From NCBI RefSeq assembly GCF_011927695.1, contig NZ_JAATJE010000002.1, forward strand, positions 730,001 through 794,000: 64,000 nucleotides of DNA. Direction: 5' to 3'. The notes under the pieces were generated by a model, which had not been told where the DNA came from, did no database searches, and worked only from the letters and a program-made list of their open reading frames with translations. Position numbers and translations under genes: made by a program. This stretch comes from Sphingomonas jejuensis. GTDB lineage: Bacteria > Pseudomonadota > Alphaproteobacteria > Sphingomonadales > Sphingomonadaceae. Shown in pieces: positions 18,333 through 27,377 of the stretch (position 1 is its first letter; each line of letters starts with the position of its first letter).

Positions 18333-19247
18333 TCAGCTTCGGCACCGGGCCTCCGTCCGGCCGGCGGCGACCTGGGCGATCAGCTCGGGGCGGGCGGTGG
18401 TGCCGTAGACGTCGGTGAACTCACCAAAAACGCGGCACGCATCGGCGCGCTTGTTCTGCGCGATCAGGCTCATGCCCAGATAATAGAGGCTGTCGGCGGC
18501 GCGTTCGCCGTCGCGCTTTTTCTCGTAATTGTCGAGAAAGGCGATGGCGGCGAGCGCGGGCTTGCCGTCGTCCAGATAGGCGCGGCCGAGGAGGTTCTGC
18601 GCCCAGCTGTAGCGGCGATGATTGGGGTTTGCGTCGGCGACCGCCTTCAGCGCGGCCTGCGCTTCGGGATACAGCTGCGCCTGCCACAGGCGGAAGCCGT
18701 AGACATAGCCGTCCTCCGCGGCATCGCCGGTGCTGGGGCGCTGAACCGCGGCAACGCGCTCGGCCCGCGCCGGATCGGCCGCGGCGGCCGGAGCGGCGGG
18801 ACGCGCGCCGCCACCGGCGGCGGGCGCGGGCGTGCCGAGCACGGGCGGGGTGACGGGGGCGGGCTCCGGCCGGCGGGCAAGGTCCTGCGCCATCTGTTCG
18901 ACGCGCTGTTCGAGCTGGCGGAGGCGGTACTGCGCCTGCTCGCCCTGGCCCGTCAGCTCGGCCAGCTGCGCTTCAAGCGCGGCAACGCGGCTGGTGAGGT
19001 TGGCGAGCGCAGTGTTGGCCTGGTTGCCGGGCGCGGTTGTGCCGGGCGCCTGCGGCACGATTTCGGGCTGGAGCACCTGCGGCGCGTCGCCGCGGCCGGC
19101 GTTGGGGAAGACCTGGCGCTGGACGGCGCGAAGCTCCCGCTCCAGCCGGGCGACACGCGCATCAACGTCGCTTTGCGCGGCGGCGGGTGCCGCGCCGGTC
19201 AGAAGGGCGCTGGCGAGAAGGGCGGGGGCGAGCAGGGGGCGGATCAT
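18333..19247 (-). CDS. cpoB: Tol-Pal system-associated protein CpoB/YbgF
   Basis: 304 residues from the ATG at 19247: signal peptide (LLAPALLASALLTGAAPAAA), a trimeric coiled coil (about 27-130), a Pro/Ala-rich linker (about 130-170) and C-terminal TPR repeats (about 180-290). CpoB works with Tol and PBP1B to link cell-wall synthesis to outer-membrane constriction. In many genomes it follows tolB-pal; here it lies after a RodZ-like gene and before tilS. The longer reading upstream is a shadow of the rodZ-like gene. Confidence 0.88.
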   Translation of the reverse strand: MIRPLLAPALLASALLTGAAPAAAQSDVDARVARLERELRAVQRQVFPNAGRGDAPQVLQPEIVPQAPGTTAPGNQANTALANLTSRVAALEAQLAELTGQGEQAQYRLRQLEQRVEQMAQDLARRPEPAPVTPPVLGTPAPAAGGGARPAAPAAAADPARAERVAAVQRPSTGDAAEDGYVYGFRLWQAQLYPEAQAALKAVADANPNHRRYSWAQNLLGRAYLDDGKPALAAIAFLDNYEKKRDGERAADSLYYLGMSLIAQNKRADACRVFGEFTDVYGTTARPELIAQVAAGRTEARCRS

Positions 19248-19315
19248 CGGGGCTCCGTCGTGTTGGTGGCGGCGGGTAGCATGGCGGCCGGAGCCTGTCT
19301 CCCCGCTGAAGCGGG

Positions 19316-20107
19316 TCAGCTGCCCGGCGCCGCCGTGGCCCGCGCGGTGAGCGATGCGGCGTCGATCGGCAGGTTGCTGACGGTGCGGTCGGCAGGGCCG
19401 AGCGGCGCGACCTCCCGCCCGCCGACGGTGACGGTCAGGGCCTGCGGGCGCCCCGTCAGGATGCGGGGTCCATTGGCATCGGCGGGCACCTCGTACCGCT
19501 CCCCGGCGGACAGCTCCCGCTCGAACAGGCGGCCGCCGGCGGCGTCCGACACGCGCAGCCAGACGCTGTCGTTGGCGGTCAGCACCACCTGCCCGCCGGC
19601 GGGTGGCTGGGGCTGCGGCGCGGGTGCCGGCGCCGGCGCGACGTCGGCCGCGGGATCGGCGGCGGCGACCTCGGCCGCGGGCGGCGCGTCGGTCGGCAGG
19701 CTCAGGTTGCGCCACACGCCATAGCCGACCAGCAGCAGCACGGCGATGATCGCGGCCGTCCAGGCAAGCAGGCGCGGCGGGGTGCGCGCGGGATCGGCGG
19801 GTTCGAACGCGACATATTCATGCCGTTCCCGCCCGCCGAGCGAGATGGCGCGGCGCACGTCGGCGGCGATCGCCACTTCGTCCACGCCGACCGCGCGGGC
19901 ATAGGCCTTGGCAAAGCCGGTCGAATAGGTGGGCGAGGGGAGCGCGCCGTAGTCGTCGCTTTCCAGCGCCTCCAGGTGGCGGAGCGGGATGCGCGTGCGG
20001 GTGGCGACGTCGGAAAGCTCGAGCCCGGCGGCGAGCCGGCCCTGGCGCAGCCGCTCGCCGGCGGTGGCGCCACCGCCTGCGTCAACTGCGTTCAACTCGT
20101 CGCTCAT
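19316..20107 (-). CDS. RodZ-like helix-turn-helix membrane protein (DUF4115)
   Basis: 263 residues. An N-terminal HTH_25 domain (about 17-82, GERLRQGRLAAGLELSDVA) is followed by a single membrane helix (about 113-131), a Pro/Ala linker, and a C-terminal DUF4115 domain (about 190-250). This is the RodZ architecture; RodZ links MreB to the cell-wall synthesis machinery. Start chosen at MSDELNA because the upstream part is Gly/Arg-rich and not conserved. It lies 61 bp after ptsP and 68 bp before cpoB. Whether it is the true RodZ orthologue needs its distance from mreB, which cannot be seen here. Confidence 0.82.
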   Translation of the reverse strand: MSDELNAVDAGGGATAGERLRQGRLAAGLELSDVATRTRIPLRHLEALESDDYGALPSPTYSTGFAKAYARAVGVDEVAIAADVRRAISLGGRERHEYVAFEPADPARTPPRLLAWTAAIIAVLLLVGYGVWRNLSLPTDAPPAAEVAAADPAADVAPAPAPAPQPQPPAGGQVVLTANDSVWLRVSDAAGGRLFERELSAGERYEVPADANGPRILTGRPQALTVTVGGREVAPLGPADRTVSNLPIDAASLTARATAAPGS

Positions 20108-20168
20108 GCCCTCACCCCGCCCGTTGCCGCCGCGCCCATGTCGCAAGGCGTGCGGCGGTTCGTCAACA

Positions 20169-22442
20169 TCAGGACAGCTCGACGCCGTTGTCCTGCGCCC
20201 AGGCGGTCAGCGCCTGGCGCATCGCACCGGGCGGCGCATCCAGAAGCGGCCCCATCATCGCGCGGGCCGCCCCCAGATCCAGCGAGCGCACCATCGCCTT
20301 GACCGGTCCCACCGCCGCCGGGGTGATCGACAGCCGTTCGATGCCGATCGCCAGGAGCGCCATCGCCTCGATCGTCCGGCCGCCCATCTCTCCGCACACC
20401 GCCACCGGCACGTCCGCCGCGTCGCAGGCGACCACCACCCGGCGGATGAAGCGGAGAATGGCCGGGCTCAGCCAGTCGTAGCGCTCCGCAAGCTTCGGGT
20501 TGGCGCGGTCCGCGGCGAACAGGAACTGGGTGAGATCGTTGGTGCCGATCGACAGGAAGTCGACGCGCGGCAGCAGCGTGTCCAGGCACTCGGCCAAGGC
20601 CGGCACCTCCAGCATGGTGCCGTAGCGCACCTCCCGCGGGAGCGGCTTGCCCCGCGCCTCGATCCAGGCGCGCTGCGCCTCGAACAGCGCCTTGGCCTGA
20701 TCGAACTCCCACGGCTCGGAGATCATCGGGAACATGACGGAGAGCGTCCGCCCGGCCGCCGCGCCCAGGAGCGCGCGGGCCTGTGCCTTCATCAGGCCGT
20801 CCCGCTCCAGCGCGAGGCGGATCGCGCGCCAGCCCATCGCCGGGTTCTCGTCCTCCATCTGCTCGTCACGCATGTAGGGGAGCGCCTTGTCGCCCCCGAT
20901 GTCCACGGTGCGGAAGATGACGGGCCGGTCGCCGGCGGCGTCCAGCACCTCGCGGTACAGGCGCTGCTGGCGCTCGCGCTGGGGCAGGGTGGCGGAGACG
21001 AGGAACTGGAACTCGGTGCGGAACAGGCCGATGCCGTCGGCGCCGGTCACGTCGAGCGCGGACACGTCGTCGCGCAAACCCGCGTTCACCATCAGCGCGA
21101 TGCGGGTGCCGTCGCGCGTCACGGGCGCGGCGCCGCGCTGCGCCTGGAAGGCGGCGCGCCGCTTCTGCCCGGCGGCGAGCTGGGCGTCGAACGCTTCCTC
21201 GATCGCGACCGTGGGCCGGACGAAGGCGGCACCGGTGCTGCCGTCCAGCAGGATCAGGTCGCCCTCGCCGACCTGGCGGCGGACGTCGCGCACGCGGCCG
21301 AGCACGGGCACCCCCATGGCGCGCGCCACAATGGTGACATGCGCGGTGAGCGAGCCTTCCTCCAGCAGAACGCCCTTCAGCCGGCGGCGGTCATATTCGA
21401 GGAGTTCGGCAGGCCCCAGGTTGCGCGCGATCAGGATCGTGTCCTGGCGCAGGCCGTGCTGCGCGGCCGTGCCGATCTGCCCCGACACGATCCGCAGCAG
21501 GCGGTTCGCCAGGTCCTCCAGATCGTGCATCCGGTCGGCAAGCAGCGGATCGTCGATCTGGCGCATCCGCATGCGGGTGCGCTGCTGCACGCGCTCGATC
21601 GCCGCCTCGGCGGTGAGGCCGCTGTCGATCGCCTCGTTGATGCGCCGGCTCCAGCCTTCGTCATAGGCGAACATCTTGTAGGTCTGGAGGACCTCCTCAT
21701 GTTCGCCGCCGACACCGAATTCGGCCTGCGCGGCCATGCGGTCGATCTGCTCGCGCATCTTGTCGAACGCGGAATAGACGCGGTGGCGCTCCGCCTCCGT
21801 GTCCTCGGCGACCGTGTGCTCGATGGTGACGCGCGGCTGGTGGAAGACGGCGTGACCGGCGGCCATGCCCTCCACCAGCTTCTGCCCGACGAGCCGCACG
21901 GGCGCGGTGCCGCGGCTGGTGCCGGGCCCGGCGCTCGTTTCGTCAACCAGGCCGGCCCCCGCGATCAGTTCGGCCAGCACCATGGCGACGGTCTGGAGCG
22001 TCTCGATCTCCAGCTCCTCGTAGCGGCGGGGATCGGCATGCTGGACGCAGAGCACGCCCACCGACCGTTCGCGACGGACGATCGGCACGCCGGCAAAGCT
22101 GTGGAACAGCTCCTCGCCGGTTTCGGGCCGATAGGCGAAATCGGGGTGGGTCGCCGCCTCGGCCAGGTTGAGCGTCGCCACGTCGGCGGCGATCGTGCCG
22201 ACAAGCCCTTCGCCCGGCGCAAGCTTGGTGACGTGCACCGCCTCCTGCTTCAGCCCGCGCGTGGCGAACAGTTCCAGCGCGCCATCGCGCAGCAGGTAGA
22301 TGGAGCAGACCTCGCTATCGAGCGCCTCGCCGATGATGCCGACGACCTGGTCGAGCTTCTTCTGCGCGCCCGCGCGCGACGCCATCACGTCGTGCAGGCG
22401 CGTCAGGATCTCGCGGGCGGAAGCAACGGCATTCAACGGCAT
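20169..22442 (-). CDS. ptsP: Phosphoenolpyruvate-protein phosphotransferase, nitrogen PTS (EI-Ntr)
   Basis: 757 residues: an N-terminal GAF domain (about 10-155), then the enzyme I body with the phosphorylated His at 368 (EEGSLTAH) and the PEP-binding TIM barrel with VMFPMISEPWEF and GTMLEVPAL. EI-Ntr takes phosphate from PEP and passes it to NPr (PtsO); the GAF domain senses glutamine in related proteins. It controls nitrogen, potassium and stress responses, which may link it to the glutamate synthase and kdp genes in this window (inference). Start at MPLNAVASAR, since the upstream part is non-conserved. Confidence 0.94.
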   Translation of the reverse strand: MPLNAVASAREILTRLHDVMASRAGAQKKLDQVVGIIGEALDSEVCSIYLLRDGALELFATRGLKQEAVHVTKLAPGEGLVGTIAADVATLNLAEAATHPDFAYRPETGEELFHSFAGVPIVRRERSVGVLCVQHADPRRYEELEIETLQTVAMVLAELIAGAGLVDETSAGPGTSRGTAPVRLVGQKLVEGMAAGHAVFHQPRVTIEHTVAEDTEAERHRVYSAFDKMREQIDRMAAQAEFGVGGEHEEVLQTYKMFAYDEGWSRRINEAIDSGLTAEAAIERVQQRTRMRMRQIDDPLLADRMHDLEDLANRLLRIVSGQIGTAAQHGLRQDTILIARNLGPAELLEYDRRRLKGVLLEEGSLTAHVTIVARAMGVPVLGRVRDVRRQVGEGDLILLDGSTGAAFVRPTVAIEEAFDAQLAAGQKRRAAFQAQRGAAPVTRDGTRIALMVNAGLRDDVSALDVTGADGIGLFRTEFQFLVSATLPQRERQQRLYREVLDAAGDRPVIFRTVDIGGDKALPYMRDEQMEDENPAMGWRAIRLALERDGLMKAQARALLGAAAGRTLSVMFPMISEPWEFDQAKALFEAQRAWIEARGKPLPREVRYGTMLEVPALAECLDTLLPRVDFLSIGTNDLTQFLFAADRANPKLAERYDWLSPAILRFIRRVVVACDAADVPVAVCGEMGGRTIEAMALLAIGIERLSITPAAVGPVKAMVRSLDLGAARAMMGPLLDAPPGAMRQALTAWAQDNGVELS

Positions 22443-22543
22443 GGACGCACGACTAGCAGAGGCATCCCCGCCAGTCTCCCCCGGCCGCGAGAGGGGAGGC
22501 GGCAAGAAAAACTTTGGCCGCTACGGCGTGGCCGGCGCCCGCC

Positions 22544-22954
22544 CTAGGCCGCCTGCGGCAGGTCGCGCGTCAGCTTGGCGACGGCGATCAGCAGCTCGGT
22601 CCGCTCGAACGGCTTGCGGATATAGCCGTTGGCGCCCTGGTCGCGCGCCGACTTTTCCGACCACAGGCTGCGCCTGGCGGTGACCATCACGATCGGCGTC
22701 GCCTCGAACCGCGCCGACGCCCGCAATTCGCCGAGCAGCGCCAGCCCGGGCTTTCCCGGCAGGCTGCAGTCGAGGAGAACGAGGTCCGGCCCCTCGTCCC
22801 AGGCGGCCTCCATGACATCGTCGCCATTGTCGACCGTGACGACGCCGTAACCGGCCTCCGACAGCATCCGCGCCGCGACGTCGCAGATCGCGGGATCGTC
22901 GTCGACGATCATGATCTTCTTGCGAGGGGATCCGCCGGCAGGGTTCAGTTCCAC
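22544..22954 (-). CDS. Single-domain response regulator
   Basis: 136 residues forming only a receiver domain: acidic pocket VDDD at 17-20, phospho-acceptor Asp62 (LLDCSLPG), the conserved Thr in MVTAR and Lys in YIRKPF. No output domain. It overlaps the next response regulator by ten bases and both follow the large hybrid kinase, so the three are probably one transcript. Likely an intermediate or competing acceptor in a phosphorelay. Confidence 0.9.
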   Translation of the reverse strand: MELNPAGGSPRKKIMIVDDDPAICDVAARMLSEAGYGVVTVDNGDDVMEAAWDEGPDLVLLDCSLPGKPGLALLGELRASARFEATPIVMVTARRSLWSEKSARDQGANGYIRKPFERTELLIAVAKLTRDLPQAA

Positions 22955-23325
22955 GGTGTCACTCCGCTCATCAACGATTCGGCGCGGCCCACCAGCCGCG
23001 TCGCGTCGAACGGTTTGGACATGTAGTCGTTAGCGCCTTCATAACGGATGATGCGTTCATCATTCTCGCTCTGCCGCGCGGTCAGCATCAGCACGGGCAG
23101 TTCGTGGAGCCCGGGCGTTTCCCGAATGACGCGAAGCAGCTGGATGCCCGACAGGCCCGGCATGTTGCAGTCGAGGATGAGGAGGTCGGGCGGGCGCCGC
23201 TTGATGACCTGGAGCGCCGCCTGCCCATCGCTCAACCATCCGATCGCGTGGCCGGCGGCGAAGAAGGCGTCCTGGACGAGACCGGCGACGATCTCGTCGT
23301 CATCAACCAAAATGATCCTGCCCAC
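22945..23325 (-). CDS. Single-domain response regulator
   Basis: 126 residues, only a receiver domain: acidic pocket VDDDE at 7-11, phospho-acceptor Asp52 (LILDCNMPG), MLTAR, and Lys in YMSKPF. It is encoded between the hybrid kinase and the other response regulator, overlapping the latter. The two share the DC(S/N)(L/M)PG motif and probably arose by duplication, but differ enough to have separate roles. Confidence 0.9.
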   Translation of the reverse strand: MGRIILVDDDEIVAGLVQDAFFAAGHAIGWLSDGQAALQVIKRRPPDLLILDCNMPGLSGIQLLRVIRETPGLHELPVLMLTARQSENDERIIRYEGANDYMSKPFDATRLVGRAESLMSGVTPWN

Positions 23326-23407
23326 GCGCTGTCCCTAAGTTCGCCAAATCGGCGGAACGCTTCACCCGACGATCGGCTGCATGGCAAGCCGGAGGGGCGG
23401 GCGGGGA

Positions 23408-26400
23408 TCAGGCCGCCCTGGACAGTCTCTCCCACCCGTCTGCCAGAACATCGAAGGCGGCGTCGGGCGCGGCATGGATCAGCCGCTCCTCAAGCTCTCC
23501 CGCGGCCGTTCCCAGCGCACCTTCGCCGAAGAAGCCCGCGGTGCCCGCAAGCTTGTGCAGCAGGTCCATGATCTGGGTCAGGTCGTGCCCGTCGAGCCGG
23601 CCGGCGCGCACGGCGGCCGCAACCGCCGCCAGCGTTGCGTCCCGCCGGTCGCCATAAAGATCCCCGGTGGACCGGGCGGGGGCCGGGCGATCGGCGACGT
23701 CGGCCGCGGCGGGGGCCAGCCGCGTCACGTAACGGGCGATCACGTCCTTCACCTCGCGCACGCGCACGGGCTTGCTGAGATGGGCCTGCATGCCGGCCTT
23801 TCGACAGGCGGTGACGTCATCCTGATAGGCGTTGGCGGTCAGCGCCACGATCGGCAGCTGATCGGCCGAGAAGCCGAGGCCGCGGAGCCGGCGGGTCGCC
23901 TCCAGCCCGTCCACCACCGGCATCTGCATGTCCATGAAGACGAGGTCATAGGGCGCGCCTTCGTTCTGCGCTTCCTGCACCATCATCACGGCTTCGGCCC
24001 CGTCGCACGCGATCGCCGCGTCGAAGCCGGCCGAGCCCGCCAGCGACAGCATGAGCATCTGGTTGATGTCGTGATCTTCCGCGATCAGGACACGCGCGCG
24101 CTTTGCCGCGGGCGGTGCCGGCTCCTCCACCGGCGCCGCGCCGGCGTCGTTGACCGGGCTGCCCGCGGTGACGACCAGCGGCAAGCGGACAACGAAGGTC
24201 GATCCGCGGCCGAGCTCGCTCGTCACGCTGATCGATCCGCCCATCAGGCGCGCAAGCTCGCTGCTGATCGACAGGCCGAGGCCGGTGCCGCCGAAGCGCC
24301 GCGCGATGGAGGTGTCGGCCTGCGCGAACTGATTGAAGATCGTCGACAGGCGGTCGGCGGGGATGCCGACGCCCGTGTCGATCACGGCGATCGACACCGT
24401 GCCGTCGCCGGGGGCGGCGGTGACCTTCACCGTCACGCTGCCATGTTCGGTGAACTTGATGGCGTTGCCGATGAGGTTGAGCAGCACCTGGCGAATGCGC
24501 AGCGGATCGCCCAGGATGGTCGCCGGCAGGCGCGGATCGACGTCGATCGCCAGGTGGATGCCCTTGGACACCGCCACCGGCTCCATCAGGCGCGCGCAGC
24601 TGCGCAGCTTGTGGCGCAGGTCGATGGGTTCGTTCGCCACCTGCATCTGCCCCGACTCGATCTTCGAGATGTCGAGGATGTCGTTCAGCAAGCGCATCAT
24701 CGCGCGCCCGGATTCGGTGATCAGCTGCACCTGATGGCGCTGTTCCTCGTTGAGGTCGCTGCTCGCCAGCAGTTCGGTGAAGCCGAGCACACCGTTCATG
24801 GGGGTGCGGATCTCGTGGCTCATGTTGGCGAGGAACGCGGCCTTGGCGGTTGCCGCGTTCTCGGCCGTCGCGCGGGCCTGGCGCAGGTCTTCCTCCAGCG
24901 CCTTCTTGTGCGTGACGTCGCGGATCGAGGCGATGATTTCGGCCGGGCGGCCATCCGCATCGCGCACCAGCCCGCAGTTCGCCTCCAGCCACTGGTAGCG
25001 CCCGGGATCGCCCGCGACCTCCGACCGGTAGGCGACGATGCGGTTGGAGACCGCGCCGCTCGCCAGGCTGAGGAAGGTGTCGGTGGCGTTTGCGCAGTCC
25101 TCCGGGTGGAACCGGGCGAGCATCTGCCGGCCGACGATCTCCTCGGGATTGAAGCCGGTCACGCGGCGGACCGACGGCGATGCATAAAGGCAGCGGCCAT
25201 CCAGCCCGATGCGGAACACGGCGTCCGTGGCGTTGGTGGCGAGCAGTTCCAGCTGCGCGTCACGCTCCGCCAGCTTGGCCTCCGCCATGCGCCGTTCGGT
25301 GATGTCCATGATCACGCCGACGAAGCCCGCAATCGTGCCGCTCTCGTCGACCTCCGGCCGGCCGACGCCGTCCACCCAGGCGACGGACCCGTCGCTGCGC
25401 TGCCAGCGCCATTCCTCGCGATAGGCGCTGCGCGTGGCCACCGCGTTCGCCCAGGCGTCGTAGATGCGCTGGCGGTCGTCCGGATGCACGGCGACGGCCC
25501 AGCCATCGCCCTTCCAGCTGTCGTCGTCGAAGCCGGTGATCCGCATCCAGGCGTCGTTGACATAGGCGCAGTTGCCAAGGACGTCCGTGCGGAAGATGCC
25601 GGCGGGCGCGAGGTTGGCGAGCGTCTGGAAGCGCCGCTCACTTTCCGACAAGGCGTCGAGCGCGGCGCGCTGGTCGGTCACGTCGACGAGCACGCCGACA
25701 AAGCCGGTCAGCGTCCCCGCCTCGTCGAACTCGGCCGCGTTGACCGTTTCCATCCACAGGTCCTGCCCACCCGCGCCGCGCAGCTTCAGCGTGCGGCGCC
25801 GCACGTCGCCGGGCGTCTTGAACCCGGCAAAGGTTGGGTCGCCGTCGAAGATGGTCGGGTCAACGAGCGCCCGGCGCCAGCCGCTGCCCAGCGACTCCTC
25901 GAGCGGCATCCCGGTCTTCTCGCTCCACAGGCGGTTCAGATAGGTGATCTGTCCGTCGGCATCGGCGCGGAAGATGCCGACGGGCGCGGCTTCCGCCATG
26001 CAGCGGAAGCGCGCCTCGCTGTCGGCGAGCGCCGCCTCGCGCTGCACGGCTTCGCTCACGTCGCGGATGTTGCCGGTGGTGCCGATGAAGGTGCCGGTTG
26101 CGTCGACCAGACGGCGGACCCGCACCTCGATGTGGCGGCATTCCCCGTCCGCGCGGTAGAAGCGCTGGCGCAGCGTCGTTTCCGCCACCTCGCCGCTCGT
26201 GATCATCGGATAGGTCTCGAGCGCGACTTGCCGATCGTCCGGGTGGAGGAGCCGGGTGGTGGACCAGCCCAGGCTTTCCTCGATGGCATAGCCGGTCAGC
26301 GTCTCCCAGGCGGGGTTGAGGAAGATCCAGCGGCCGGCGGCGTCGGTGCGGAAGATGATCTCCTGCACATTGTCGAGCATGGTGGTGGTGAAGGTCTGCG

Positions 26401-27322
26401 CGTCCCACAGCTGGCGGCGCAGCGCCTCCCGCCCGGCGAGCGCAGCGGCGACCGGCAGACCCATCGCGAAGGCGGTGGCCAGGAACATCTGGAAGACCAT
26501 GATCTTGGCCGACACGTCGCCTTCCACCAGCATGATCGGGCCGTGGCCGAGCATGGTGGCCGTGGACGCGACCACCGCCACAATCGCGGTGGCCGCCGCC
26601 GTGCCGGCGATGCCGCCGCGGAACGCCGCGACGATCACGACCGGGCAGGTGAGGAACAGGAGCGAGAAGCGCTCCTGCGCGAAGATCATGGTCGATCCGA
26701 CCAGCGCCAGCGCGGTCAGCAGCACCCAGTCGAGCAGCTGCGCGCGGGTCGGGCGGCGGCGCATGCGCCAGGCGTCCACCGCCACCAGGATGAGCGGGGT
26801 CAGCATGACGAGGCTCAGCCCGTCCGAGATCACCCAGGAAGCATAGGTGCCGGGGGTCAGGCGACCGTGCGCGGCGAGGGCCGCCGCCGCGATGATGCCG
26901 GAGATGACCGGCGCAAGGATGAAGACGGCAAGGAAGCCGCCCAGCGTGCGGAGGTCCGCCACCTCCGGATTGCGGCCAAAGGTCATCCGCATGGCGGCCA
27001 CGGCGACCATCACCTCGACCGCGTTGGCAAGCGCGAGCGCGGCCGCCGCGGTCAGCGGATCGCCGCCCGCGATGTTCGCGGCGACGTTGGCAAGGAAGCA
27101 GGCGGCGACGAACCACGGGCAGCTGTTGGTGCGGGTGCGCAGCAGGATGCCGACCAGCACCGCGTTGGGCAGCCACAACGCAGCGATCCGGCTGCCCGAC
27201 CGCGTCAGTTCAAGCCCGGCATAGGCGAGCGAACCGAACACGGCGGCGGTCGCCAGCACGCCAAGCGCAAGCGCAAGAGGTTCGGGTTTGCGGCCGGCCG
27301 CCGTCGCGACAGAGTTCGTCAT
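23408..27322 (-). CDS. Hybrid sensor histidine kinase: MASE1, four PAS, HisKA, HATPase, REC, Hpt
   Basis: 1304 residues. Residues 1-300 have about eight or nine membrane helices (MASE1-type sensor). Four PAS modules follow (about 310-430, 435-555, 560-680, 685-810), each with a GxFxxxN-like core and PAC motif. The HisKA domain has His836 in NMSHEIRTPMNG, then HATPase (about 935-1050) with the usual N and G boxes, a receiver with Asp1131 (FMDMQMP), and a C-terminal Hpt domain with His1256 (LLHKLAGTAGFFG). A full four-step phosphorelay therefore sits in one protein. The two response regulators downstream are likely to take phosphate from the Hpt. The signal is unknown; PAS number suggests redox or light sensing. 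Confidence 0.93.
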   Translation of the reverse strand: MTNSVATAAGRKPEPLALALGVLATAAVFGSLAYAGLELTRSGSRIAALWLPNAVLVGILLRTRTNSCPWFVAACFLANVAANIAGGDPLTAAAALALANAVEVMVAVAAMRMTFGRNPEVADLRTLGGFLAVFILAPVISGIIAAAALAAHGRLTPGTYASWVISDGLSLVMLTPLILVAVDAWRMRRRPTRAQLLDWVLLTALALVGSTMIFAQERFSLLFLTCPVVIVAAFRGGIAGTAAATAIVAVVASTATMLGHGPIMLVEGDVSAKIMVFQMFLATAFAMGLPVAAALAGREALRRQLWDAQTFTTTMLDNVQEIIFRTDAAGRWIFLNPAWETLTGYAIEESLGWSTTRLLHPDDRQVALETYPMITSGEVAETTLRQRFYRADGECRHIEVRVRRLVDATGTFIGTTGNIRDVSEAVQREAALADSEARFRCMAEAAPVGIFRADADGQITYLNRLWSEKTGMPLEESLGSGWRRALVDPTIFDGDPTFAGFKTPGDVRRRTLKLRGAGGQDLWMETVNAAEFDEAGTLTGFVGVLVDVTDQRAALDALSESERRFQTLANLAPAGIFRTDVLGNCAYVNDAWMRITGFDDDSWKGDGWAVAVHPDDRQRIYDAWANAVATRSAYREEWRWQRSDGSVAWVDGVGRPEVDESGTIAGFVGVIMDITERRMAEAKLAERDAQLELLATNATDAVFRIGLDGRCLYASPSVRRVTGFNPEEIVGRQMLARFHPEDCANATDTFLSLASGAVSNRIVAYRSEVAGDPGRYQWLEANCGLVRDADGRPAEIIASIRDVTHKKALEEDLRQARATAENAATAKAAFLANMSHEIRTPMNGVLGFTELLASSDLNEEQRHQVQLITESGRAMMRLLNDILDISKIESGQMQVANEPIDLRHKLRSCARLMEPVAVSKGIHLAIDVDPRLPATILGDPLRIRQVLLNLIGNAIKFTEHGSVTVKVTAAPGDGTVSIAVIDTGVGIPADRLSTIFNQFAQADTSIARRFGGTGLGLSISSELARLMGGSISVTSELGRGSTFVVRLPLVVTAGSPVNDAGAAPVEEPAPPAAKRARVLIAEDHDINQMLMLSLAGSAGFDAAIACDGAEAVMMVQEAQNEGAPYDLVFMDMQMPVVDGLEATRRLRGLGFSADQLPIVALTANAYQDDVTACRKAGMQAHLSKPVRVREVKDVIARYVTRLAPAAADVADRPAPARSTGDLYGDRRDATLAAVAAAVRAGRLDGHDLTQIMDLLHKLAGTAGFFGEGALGTAAGELEERLIHAAPDAAFDVLADGWERLSRAA

Positions 27323-27377
27323 GCGCGGAAGCGTAGCGGGTGCAGGTTAAGAATGCGGAAGCGTCGGGACGGTCCGA

